Shown here: positions 1-6,424 of the stretch, piece by piece
Layout of the letters: each line of letters begins with the position of its first letter
Numbering within the stretch: position 1 is the stretch's first letter
Source of the DNA: Bacteroidota bacterium
Lineage (GTDB): Bacteria; Bacteroidota; Bacteroidia; NS11-12g; UBA955
Length of the DNA: 64,000 bases
Direction of reading: 5' to 3'
Assembly (NCBI GenBank): GCA_016787485.1
Contig: JAEUUL010000038.1
Span: 1 to 64,000, forward strand
Made by a program: the position numbers and the translations under genes
The notes under the pieces: generated by a model
Databases searched by the model: none
Told to the model about the DNA's origin: nothing
Seen by the model: only the letters and a program-made list of their open reading frames with translations

Positions 1-141
1 ACTGGCAGACAGGTGCTTGAATATCCCCTGCCCGCTGTAAAATATGGGTCTGTACCTGTGCAAAACCTGGCCCGGGGCATATACACCCTGCGCATTCAAA
101 CGGAAAAAGGAGAGAAGCGGGCTGTGTTTGTGCTGGAGTGA
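1..141 (+). CDS. C-terminal end of a T9SS-secreted protein (type A sorting domain)
   Basis: This is a partial gene: frame 1 is open from the first base of the window to a TGA at 139-141, giving the last 46 residues. They have the pattern of the type IX secretion C-terminal sorting domain. A GRQV turn is followed by a hydrophobic/polar strand, then [13 protein letters not shown], a charged turn and the terminal strand RAVFVLE. In this family the domain directs export across the outer membrane and is removed on the cell surface. The passenger domain lies outside the window, so the protein's activity is unknown. The reading frame ends only a few bases before homology to an integrase begins, which suggests a rearrangement junction. 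The sorting-domain call is good; the domain type is inferred from pattern only. Confidence 0.75.
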   Translation, partial: TGRQVLEYPLPAVKYGSVPVQNLARGIYTLRIQTEKGEKRAVFVLE

Positions 142-149
142 GGATAGAA

Positions 150-388
150 ACCGTATATTCCCTACTTTTAATCACGTCAATTTCTACCTTCAGCTCTTCT
201 CCAATGCCCTGCGCACCAGTCCGCACATTTTGCGGCATTCCTTTGCAACCCATTTGCTGAACAACGGCGCCAACCTTATGGCCATTAAAGAAATTCTGGG
301 ACACACTTCGCTATCGGCAACTCAGGTGTACACCCGCAATTCATTTGAGAAACTGAAGCAGGTGCATTTGCTTCATCCGAGAAAATGA
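150..388 (+). pseudogene. 3' remnant of a XerC/XerD tyrosine recombinase gene
   Basis: Translation of the frame ending at 388 gives about 75 residues matching the C-terminal end of XerC/XerD. The catalytic HxxR (HILRH), the LGH histidine and the TQVYT tyrosine nucleophile are all present, followed by the family's usual HPRK-like tail. The whole N-terminal core-binding domain and the first half of the catalytic domain, including the first catalytic arginine, are absent (roughly 220 residues). No plausible start codon or ribosome site precedes the fragment. The longer open frame back to 44 is only the out-of-frame shadow of the T9SS tail. In many Bacteroidota an intact xerC sits directly upstream of hpf, so this is probably the stub of that gene after deletion or recombination. 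An assembly join is a possible alternative. Confidence 0.75.
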
Positions 389-428
389 GGCGGTTGACTA
401 TTTTTTTCTGAAGTATGGAAAGCGTCAC

Positions 429-458
429 TTGCTTTTTTCATTTCCGTTCCTAAATTGC
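429..458 (+). promoter_or_regulatory. Putative hpf promoter
   Basis: TTG at 429-431, a 19-nt spacer and TAAATTGC at 451-458 resemble the Bacteroidota TTG-N19-TAnnTTTG promoter. The -7 element matches only partly. The start would lie about 45-50 nt upstream of the hpf ATG. Confidence 0.4.
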
Positions 459-510
459 ATATCGGAACGTTCACAAAAACCAATTACTTAAACCTCTAAT
501 TTCAACGTCT

Positions 511-810
511 ATGGTTATCGATTTTCAATCTACCAATTTCAAAGCAGACCAGAAACTTCTTGATTTCATCAGTGCCAAACTTTCAAAACTGGACAGGTAT
601 TACAACCGCATTACCAATGCAACGGTTTACCTGAAGGTGGAGAACACAGCAGACAAAATCAATAAAACACTGGAGATCAAAATCAATTTGCGTGAGAACC
701 AGTTGTTTACAACCGAACACGACCGCACCTTTGAGGCTGCCACCGACAAAGCGATGGAAGCCCTGAAGCATCAGCTGGACAAAATAAAGACCAAGGCTGC
801 CAGCGCCTGA
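511..810 (+). CDS. hpf: Ribosome hibernation promoting factor, short form (HPF/RaiA)
   Basis: The 99-residue product matches the short HPF/RaiA (sigma-54 modulation) family. It opens with the beta strand MVIDFQSTNFKAD, continues with an amphipathic helix (LLDFISAKLSKLDRYYN), two further strands and a C-terminal basic helix (DKAMEALKHQLDKIKTKA). Family members bind the 30S decoding region in stationary phase and inactivate or protect ribosomes. It lacks the C-terminal dimerisation domain of long HPF. In many Bacteroidota it sits between xerC and the tRNA-tuf operon. Here xerC is a stub and the tRNA-tuf operon lies 24 kb away, on the other strand. A strong terminator follows at 840-865. Confidence 0.93.
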   Translation: MVIDFQSTNFKADQKLLDFISAKLSKLDRYYNRITNATVYLKVENTADKINKTLEIKINLRENQLFTTEHDRTFEAATDKAMEALKHQLDKIKTKAASA

Positions 811-839
811 TTTCCTTTTACTGATTCAATCAAATTCAG

Positions 840-865
840 GCCACTCTAACCGGGTGGCTTTTTTT
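840..865 (+). terminator. Rho-independent terminator of hpf
   Basis: Stem GCCAC (840-844) pairs with GTGGC (854-858) around a 9-nt loop and is followed by seven T residues (859-865) on the plus strand. It overlaps the stop codon of the convergent RidA gene. Confidence 0.85.
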
Positions 866-1283
866 ATGAATCTATGGTGGCAATCACCTTTAGCTCAATG
901 GCAATTGGGGTGGGCAGACAATTGATTTCCAACGTAGTGCGACAAGGTGGATTATCTGCAAAATACTCTGCCCAGAGGCGGTTGTAGATGGGGAAATCAT
1001 CTTTCATATTGGTGAGAAAAACAGTCACATCCACAATATTCCCCCAACTACTGCCAGCGTCTTCCAGTATATAGCGCACATTCTGAAACACACTCCGGCA
1101 CTGGGTCTCTATATCGTAGGAAGCGATATTTCCCTGTTCGTCCAATTCCACCCCGGGAATTTTGCGGGTACCTTTCTCACGGGGTCCTACTCCACTCAGA
1201 AACAAGAGATTTCCCACTCTTTTTGCATGTGGGTACAATCCCACGGGTTCCGGGGCTTTGCCGGAATGTATGCTGTCAGACAT
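864..1283 (-). CDS. RidA/YjgF family protein, 2-aminomuconate deaminase-like
   Basis: The 139-residue product has the complete RidA (YER057c/UK114) fold sequence. Visible hallmarks are the LYPHAKRVGNLLFLSG start of the fold, the internal VFQNVRYILEDAG helix, VVDVTVFLTN-like text and the terminal RTTLEIN...IELKVIAT, which contains the usual substrate-contacting Arg. RidA enzymes hydrolyse reactive enamine/imine intermediates. This longer subtype, with PVGLYPHA near the N-terminus, resembles 2-aminomuconate deaminases of tryptophan/kynurenine catabolism. An aminomuconate-semialdehyde-type dehydrogenase lies at 56351-57790, which agrees with that reading but is not adjacent. RidA membership is certain; the substrate is inferred. 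Its promoter box lies only 4 nt before the ATG. Confidence 0.85.
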   Translation of the reverse strand: MSDSIHSGKAPEPVGLYPHAKRVGNLLFLSGVGPREKGTRKIPGVELDEQGNIASYDIETQCRSVFQNVRYILEDAGSSWGNIVDVTVFLTNMKDDFPIYNRLWAEYFADNPPCRTTLEINCLPTPIAIELKVIATIDS

Positions 1284-1287
1284 GGGG

Positions 1288-1295
1288 CAAATTTA
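1288..1295 (-). promoter_or_regulatory. -7 box TAAATTTG of the RidA gene
   Basis: On the minus strand TAAATTTG matches TAnnTTTG exactly and is followed by 4 nt (CCCC) and the ATG, predicting a leaderless mRNA. No clear TTG element is present at the expected distance. The box overlaps the stop-codon region of the upstream WD40 gene. Confidence 0.6.
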
Positions 1296-2354
1296 CTTGG
1301 GTTTGGCCGGAGTTGCCACCTTTCCAGGGGCCGCATTTGCAACCGGTGCTTTTGCAGGTGCCTTGGTTGCCGCCATGCGTGTAAGAGGTGTGCTGTACAA
1401 CAATGGGCCATGGTTGTCCGTTTCCATTGCCGTGGCAATGGCAATCATTCCATTGTTCGGATGAAAAACTGCACAACGGGCATTGTTCCCCATGGCTTTC
1501 ATTTTTCCAAGCTGTTTTCCTGATTCCGCATCCCAAACAATGGTTTCACCTTCGTTTCCTGTGCTTACCAAATACTTACCGTCTGCACTCCAGTTTACCG
1601 AGGTTACTTTCCATCCATGAGCTTTGTTGGTGTATATGGCTTTGCCTGTGGCCAGATCCCAGATGATCACGGTTTTATCTGCGCCGCCACTGGCGAGTTT
1701 TTTCCCATCCGGACTCAGCGCCACACAGAGAACCTGACCGGTATGACCTGCCAGTTTGCGTACTGAGGTCCCCTTGAAATCAATGTTATCTATCGTGGCC
1801 TGATTGGAGGCGATATAGTAAGACTTGCCATCAATGGCTGCAGCAAAACCATAAACCGGACCGCTGTACTTCAGAAATTTGGGTTTTACATTATTTGCTG
1901 GCGTGATGAGGTCGTACATGCGTATTGTGCCGTCTTCCGAAGCGCTGAGCAGGTATTTGCTCTTGGGATCAAAAGAAACGCGTGTCACGTTGTCCTTATG
2001 GTCATTTGGTGACAGCAACAGTGCGCCGGTTTGGGCATCATACACCCGGCAGGTGAAATCTTTGCTGGCGGTGGCTACAAATTTTCCATCCCGGCTGAAT
2101 GCAACATGATTCACGGCACTCATGTGACCATTGAGCACACGCACCACATTTCCAATTCCCGGAGTATCAGCCCGGTAGATGTACAGATTCTTGTCCTTTC
2201 CGCAGCCGGCGAGCCATTTTCCGTCCGGGGAATAGGCCACTGATTCCAGATTGCCCTTTTGGCCGGTCAATTTCATTTTCAGGCGATACAGGGAATCCTG
2301 GCCGGATACTGCCAATGCCGAACAGGCTCCACATAACATCAGGTACTTTTTCAT
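1293..2354 (-). CDS. Exported WD40-repeat protein
   Basis: The product has 353 residues from the ATG at 2354. A start four codons further upstream is possible, but MKKYLMLCGACSALAVSGQ is a good signal peptide from the internal start. About seven WD40 blades follow, with repeated units such as VAYSPDGKWLAGCGKD, VAFSRDGKFVATASKD, VALSPDGKKLASGGAD and VNWSADGKYLVSTGNE, so a seven-bladed propeller is expected. The C-terminal 25 residues are Ala/Pro/Lys-rich low-complexity sequence. No enzymatic motif is visible; a periplasmic or envelope scaffold role is inferred. A TACATTTG box precedes it. Confidence 0.85.
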   Translation of the reverse strand: MKKYLMLCGACSALAVSGQDSLYRLKMKLTGQKGNLESVAYSPDGKWLAGCGKDKNLYIYRADTPGIGNVVRVLNGHMSAVNHVAFSRDGKFVATASKDFTCRVYDAQTGALLLSPNDHKDNVTRVSFDPKSKYLLSASEDGTIRMYDLITPANNVKPKFLKYSGPVYGFAAAIDGKSYYIASNQATIDNIDFKGTSVRKLAGHTGQVLCVALSPDGKKLASGGADKTVIIWDLATGKAIYTNKAHGWKVTSVNWSADGKYLVSTGNEGETIVWDAESGKQLGKMKAMGNNARCAVFHPNNGMIAIATAMETDNHGPLLYSTPLTRMAATKAPAKAPVANAAPGKVATPAKPK

Positions 2355-2378
2355 TTCTATAGGCAATGGGTTTTATTC

Positions 2379-2386
2379 CAAATGTA
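2379..2386 (-). promoter_or_regulatory. -7 box TACATTTG of the WD40 gene
   Basis: An exact TAnnTTTG match on the minus strand, 24 nt before the chosen ATG at 2354. The match supports the downstream start, because the alternative start at 2366 would leave only 12 nt. Confidence 0.5.
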
Positions 2387-2426
2387 TGCCAAAACCTAAA
2401 ACGAAACCAGCGATGTGGATAATTGC

Positions 2427-3752
2427 TCAGAATTCCCGGGTCTCTGTGAAAAAGATACCTTCCTCCTTCAAACGGGGTAACAGTGACTCATACCACTCTG
2501 ATGCAACCGGAACAACTACACCCTTACCCATTACCTCATTGCGTAAAATGCGGACGACACCCATGGCCAAAGGAATACCAACTGTGGCTGCCATTGCAGT
2601 GTGTTCGCTGTCCTTACCCGCCAGCCTGAATGTGCTGTGTACTTCAAATGGTCGGTCTCCCTTTACTCCTTTCACGCGGTGGTACATAACCACCTCATCC
2701 CGGTCTGAAGACCTCAGTGCCCAGGATTTCAGCAGGCTGTGCTGCAAAATATCTGCTGCGTATACCGCATTTTCAACTTTCTCATTCTGGTTCTCGAGAT
2801 TCAGAAAATCAAAATACCTGGCTTGCCCCGGATTGATTATTCCTGCATGCAGTAACCAATCCGACAATTTCCCGCCCTGCTTCAATCCGGTAAGGCAGCG
2901 CACCAATTCTGCAGCACTGCTAATACCATGTGCCAGGGGCGAAACGGCATCGGTAAATCCAAGTGCAACCAAAACCTGCCACGCACTGCAGAATCCCGCC
3001 CTTCGCAATGTTCCGCGCACAATGGTTGATGCCTGCTCCAGTCCGTACATCTGCTCGTAGCCTAAACTATCCCGGTTGGCATAGGCGTCAAAGGACCCGA
3101 TACCGGGAATCTGCATCGTCTCTGCCACTGCAAAAAGCCGGTGCGGAGGAACATACCGTATTTGTCCGTCTTTCCTGAACATGGCCATCCCCCCCTGTCC
3201 CGCAAGCACTACATTTCTGGGGTTCCAGCTAAATTTGTATTTCCAGGGGTTGTCGCCCTCATCATCCGGATGAACCAAGCCCCCGCAATAACTTTCAAAA
3301 GAGAGAATCTCACATCCACCGGCCCTTAAGTCATTGAGAATCTGCATGGCACTCAGATGGTCTATGCCCGGGTCCAGACCCAGCTCATTCAAAAAGACCA
3401 ATCCTTTTTCCTTTGCTCCGGTATGCAGCGCCTGCATTTCGGTGGAGACATAGGATGCAGTAGCCAGGTGCACATTGCATGTAAGACACAACGTTGCCAC
3501 GCGGCTATGCATAGAAGGGGGTAACAGAGAGACCACCACCCTGCTTTGTTTGATTTGCTCTTCCAGTGCCGTGGAATTCTCTACATCCAGCTGCATACCG
3601 GTAACCGCTTGCATTCCGCCGGTTCTTTTCTGCAACGCAGCAATATCCATATCACATGCAAGCACACTCCAACCTTCAGACAGGGCTGTTCGGTTCAAAT
3701 AATCCAGCAAATACCAGGAACTTCTGCCGGCACCCAGAACAAGTACATCCAT
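2427..3752 (-). CDS. Saccharopine dehydrogenase family protein (LYS9-like)
   Basis: The 441-residue product starts with a Rossmann dinucleotide-binding strand (VLVLGAGRSS, residues 3-12). It carries the conserved saccharopine reductase segments VVSLLPP, NELGLDPGIDH and FESYCGGL, followed by the long C-terminal domain typical of the NADP-dependent, glutamate-forming type (yeast LYS9, C-terminal half of animal AASS). It is expected to interconvert saccharopine with aminoadipate semialdehyde and glutamate, that is lysine catabolism in a bacterium. The lysine-ketoglutarate reductase partner is not in the window. The gene stands alone with its own promoter box 7 nt upstream. The family call is firm; direction and physiological role are inferred. 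Confidence 0.85.
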   Translation of the reverse strand: MDVLVLGAGRSSWYLLDYLNRTALSEGWSVLACDMDIAALQKRTGGMQAVTGMQLDVENSTALEEQIKQSRVVVSLLPPSMHSRVATLCLTCNVHLATASYVSTEMQALHTGAKEKGLVFLNELGLDPGIDHLSAMQILNDLRAGGCEILSFESYCGGLVHPDDEGDNPWKYKFSWNPRNVVLAGQGGMAMFRKDGQIRYVPPHRLFAVAETMQIPGIGSFDAYANRDSLGYEQMYGLEQASTIVRGTLRRAGFCSAWQVLVALGFTDAVSPLAHGISSAAELVRCLTGLKQGGKLSDWLLHAGIINPGQARYFDFLNLENQNEKVENAVYAADILQHSLLKSWALRSSDRDEVVMYHRVKGVKGDRPFEVHSTFRLAGKDSEHTAMAATVGIPLAMGVVRILRNEVMGKGVVVPVASEWYESLLPRLKEEGIFFTETREF

Positions 3753-3759
3753 TGGCTGG

Positions 3760-3767
3760 CAAAGGTA
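3760..3767 (-). promoter_or_regulatory. -7 box TACCTTTG of the saccharopine dehydrogenase gene
   Basis: An exact TAnnTTTG match on the minus strand with only 7 nt to the ATG at 3752. It lies in the 19-nt gap after the TrmH gene, so this gene need not depend on readthrough. Confidence 0.6.
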
Positions 3768-3771
3768 AATC

Positions 3772-4581
3772 TTATTTCAATCCGCGAACCTGACGTTGCC
3801 TGCGGGCTTCATACATGAGCAGCGAAGCCGCAATGGATACATTTAAACTATCTACGGCGCCGAACATAGGGATGTTCACATTGGTGTAAGCGGGATTTTT
3901 CCAGGCATCACTCAGACCTGAGTTCTCCGTCCCCACCACCAGCGCTGCAGCACCGGTGAAATCCATTTCCCAGACACTCCCTGCGTTTTCCATGATTGTG
4001 GTAAAAACCACACAACTGCACTCCTCTAAAAAAGACTGAATTTCCTCTGTACTGCCAACCGCAACAGGCACAGTAAAAACACAACCCACACTGCTGCGTA
4101 TGGTATTCGGGTTATACAAGTCTGTTGCCGGATTGCATACCAATACAGCATCAATACCTGCTGCATCGGCGGTGCGGAGCAATGCCCCCAGATTACCCGG
4201 CTTTTCTACACTTTCCACGACCAGATATACGGGATTTTTCACCCGTTGTAACTGTAGCAAAGAGTGCTCCGGCATTTCTGCCACCGCAATCGCATTGACC
4301 ACATCCGCCCGATAGGCCAGTTTATTAAAAATTTCAGGTGTGGTTGCAATGACTTCTGTTTCCGGACCAGGCACCTGAATTTCATTGCAAAACCGCGAAT
4401 ATGGATATATGGTTTCGCAAAAAATCAACGACCTGAGGTTGTAACCTGCCTTCAGGCACAAACGAATTTCATTCAGACCTTCAAAAACAAACAGTTTTTC
4501 TTTTTTGCGAACCCTGCTTTTTTCCTGCAGCACAAGCAAGTGCTTAATCCATGGATTCTGTATACTGCTGATGGATTTCAA
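3772..4581 (-). CDS. TrmH (SpoU) family RNA 2'-O-methyltransferase
   Basis: The product has 269 residues. The N-terminal substrate-binding domain (SIQNPWIKHLLVLQEK...FVFEGLNEI) is followed by the SPOUT catalytic domain. All three SpoU motifs are visible: EKPGNLGALLRTADAAG (motif 1), VVGTENSGLS (motif 2) and IPMFGAVDSLNVSIAAS (motif 3). These form the knotted S-adenosylmethionine site. It should methylate a ribose 2'-OH in rRNA or tRNA; the exact nucleotide cannot be told from sequence. Its ATG overlaps the stop of the DUF4199 gene by 4 nt, making it the last gene of the BatA-dihydroorotase-DUF4199 operon. Confidence 0.92.
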   Translation of the reverse strand: MKSISSIQNPWIKHLLVLQEKSRVRKKEKLFVFEGLNEIRLCLKAGYNLRSLIFCETIYPYSRFCNEIQVPGPETEVIATTPEIFNKLAYRADVVNAIAVAEMPEHSLLQLQRVKNPVYLVVESVEKPGNLGALLRTADAAGIDAVLVCNPATDLYNPNTIRSSVGCVFTVPVAVGSTEEIQSFLEECSCVVFTTIMENAGSVWEMDFTGAAALVVGTENSGLSDAWKNPAYTNVNIPMFGAVDSLNVSIAASLLMYEARRQRQVRGLK

Positions 4582-5120
4582 ACCAGCATTTTACCTTTGG
4601 CACGACGGTAATACCTGTAACTGATCAATGCCGCAAACAACCCGTAGAAAAAGGTAAGCAGGGGTATTGTAATCAGGAAACTGTCCAGACGGTACATATC
4701 TTCCGGTTTGGCTTCATCCAGATCTTTAATCAATCCCTTCTGCAATTCTGTCTGCCGGTGTGTTTTCGCCATATTGTTGCGCAGCATGACCTGCTGATAG
4801 TGCAAACTGTTTTCCGCCAATTTCGGATCGACAAAACGATATAAAATCTGGTCTGCGGACATGGTGAGTATTACGGCTGTGGCACAGGCAACAAGACTAT
4901 ATCCAGTTGCAGTCCAGTACTTCGTTGTCACTGTATACAATTGCCGCACAGCAAGTGCAATTCCAATAAGAATTCCGGTAAAGCTGAGCAGCAGGAATGG
5001 CATATCCAGCCGGAATGCCCAGCGGTGCATGAAGTACAAAACAAACTTTGCAATGAACAATGTGACACCTGCCATTGCTCCAAACTGAAATGAGATGGCT
5101 ACAGGGTTTCTGCTGTTCAT
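4578..5120 (-). CDS. DUF4199 integral membrane protein
   Basis: The 180-residue product has four hydrophobic segments: near residues 8-30, 40-58, 70-90 and 150-170. They flank a charged soluble loop (FVDPKLAENSLHYQQ...KDLDEAKPED). This is the layout of DUF4199, a Bacteroidota inner-membrane family of unknown function. Both ends overlap neighbours by ATGA: the dihydroorotase-like gene upstream and the TrmH gene downstream. Translation is therefore likely coupled. No catalytic motif is visible. Confidence 0.8.
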   Translation of the reverse strand: MNSRNPVAISFQFGAMAGVTLFIAKFVLYFMHRWAFRLDMPFLLLSFTGILIGIALAVRQLYTVTTKYWTATGYSLVACATAVILTMSADQILYRFVDPKLAENSLHYQQVMLRNNMAKTHRQTELQKGLIKDLDEAKPEDMYRLDSFLITIPLLTFFYGLFAALISYRYYRRAKGKMLV

Positions 5121-6424
5121 GAATTCTGCCCCTGCGATTGTTTTGCTGCACTATATACCGGGCTCTCCTGCCATTTGCCTGCGAGAACAGTGCCCAATAC
5201 CAATCCCTTCAACTTTTCACCCAGCATGGGGATGTTTACCGCCTTACTCAGGCTTTTTTGTCCGGAAAATTCCCATTCAGTGGTTGCAGAGAACAAAGTA
5301 AAATCAGCAGGTTGTCCTTCCTGAATGGTTTGCACAGGCAGATTCAGCAACTTTCTGGGTCCGTAGGAAAGTGCCGTAACAATGACACGGATATCGGGTG
5401 AGTTTCCTGCACGCAGCAAGGCCGGCAGCATGGTCTGTATTCCGGCGGAACCCCAGGCCGAATAATCAAATTCTACCCGTTTGCTTTCTGTATCCTGCGG
5501 GATGTGATTGCTCACCACGGCATCAAGTGTTCCGTCATTCAATCCTGCCCATAGTGCTTCCCTGTCTTTTTCGGTCCGCAGTGGGGGTAGCACTTTGTGG
5601 TTCTCATCGAAGGCAGTCAGATTCTCATCGGTATAAAGCAGATTGTCAATAGCCACAGCTACACGGATATCGGCCCCATCCGCTTTTGCCTTGCGAATCC
5701 GGTCCACAGCAGCAGCGGATGATATTTTTACTATCCTAAGCGGGCACCGCAACCATGCAGCCAATTGCAAATCAGATTCCAGCGCAATGGTTTCACTCAC
5801 CACAGGAATGCCTTTTAATCCGAGGCTGTTGCTCACTTTCCCTTCATGCATGCTGCCACCCGGTGCAAGATCCCTGCAAAACGGGTACATATATACCGGG
5901 ATATTCTGGTTTGCGGCATACTCCATAATCCTGGCTTTCAGGCCATTGTTGGAAAGCGGTTTTTCTCCATCAGTAAAGGCAACTGCGCCAGCCTTCCACA
6001 TATCGTACAACTCAGCCATATCCACACCTTCTTCTTTCACTGTGGTGGCACCGAGTGGCAAAATTCTTACGGGCAGTCCGCTGGCTTTTTGTAAGACCGA
6101 TGAAATGGCAGCAGCCGAGTCTGGTGCAGGATGGGTTCCGCAATAGGCGGCAATAGAGGTAAAACCACCTGCCTGTGCAGCAGATGCCAGCGAAGCCAGT
6201 GTCTCTTTCCATTCTTCACCGGGTTCTCCGCAAAAAGTCAGTGCGTCTACCCATCCCGGCGACAAACAGGCTCCGCCGCCCTGAATGATGTTTTCAGCAT
6301 GCTGGTGCAAGTCTGTACCTATACGGACAATGACCCCATCCTCCACATAAACATCAGCGGTGCGGCCATGCCAGGAACCCGCAGGGTCGGCAATCTGCAC
6401 GGAACGTATCAGCAGTGAATTCAT
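5117..6424 (-). CDS. Dihydroorotase homologue lacking metal ligands (probable pseudoenzyme)
   Basis: The product has 435 residues from the ATG at 6424, which overlaps the stop of the BatA gene as ATGA. The open frame continues upstream without homology. The whole chain aligns with class I dihydroorotases of the amidohydrolase superfamily, but the catalytic signature is gone. The usual DxHxHLREPG reads DALTFCGEPG (residues 60-69). The later metal histidines are replaced in MYPFCRDL and LRIVKISSA, and the TDHAPH aspartate motif reads SNHIPQ. It therefore should not hydrolyse dihydroorotate. Inactive homologues such as Pseudomonas PyrC' act as structural partners of aspartate transcarbamoylase, and a similar role is a reasonable inference. 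Such genes are often annotated pyrC; that symbol would be misleading. Confidence 0.85.
   Translation of the reverse strand: MNSLLIRSVQIADPAGSWHGRTADVYVEDGVIVRIGTDLHQHAENIIQGGGACLSPGWVDALTFCGEPGEEWKETLASLASAAQAGGFTSIAAYCGTHPAPDSAAAISSVLQKASGLPVRILPLGATTVKEEGVDMAELYDMWKAGAVAFTDGEKPLSNNGLKARIMEYAANQNIPVYMYPFCRDLAPGGSMHEGKVSNSLGLKGIPVVSETIALESDLQLAAWLRCPLRIVKISSAAAVDRIRKAKADGADIRVAVAIDNLLYTDENLTAFDENHKVLPPLRTEKDREALWAGLNDGTLDAVVSNHIPQDTESKRVEFDYSAWGSAGIQTMLPALLRAGNSPDIRVIVTALSYGPRKLLNLPVQTIQEGQPADFTLFSATTEWEFSGQKSLSKAVNIPMLGEKLKGLVLGTVLAGKWQESPVYSAAKQSQGQNS

Noticed and set aside
44..149. N-terminal extension of the XerC fragment as a real short gene
   Set aside because: The sequence before about 150 is the out-of-frame overlap with the T9SS sorting-domain tail and has no integrase homology.
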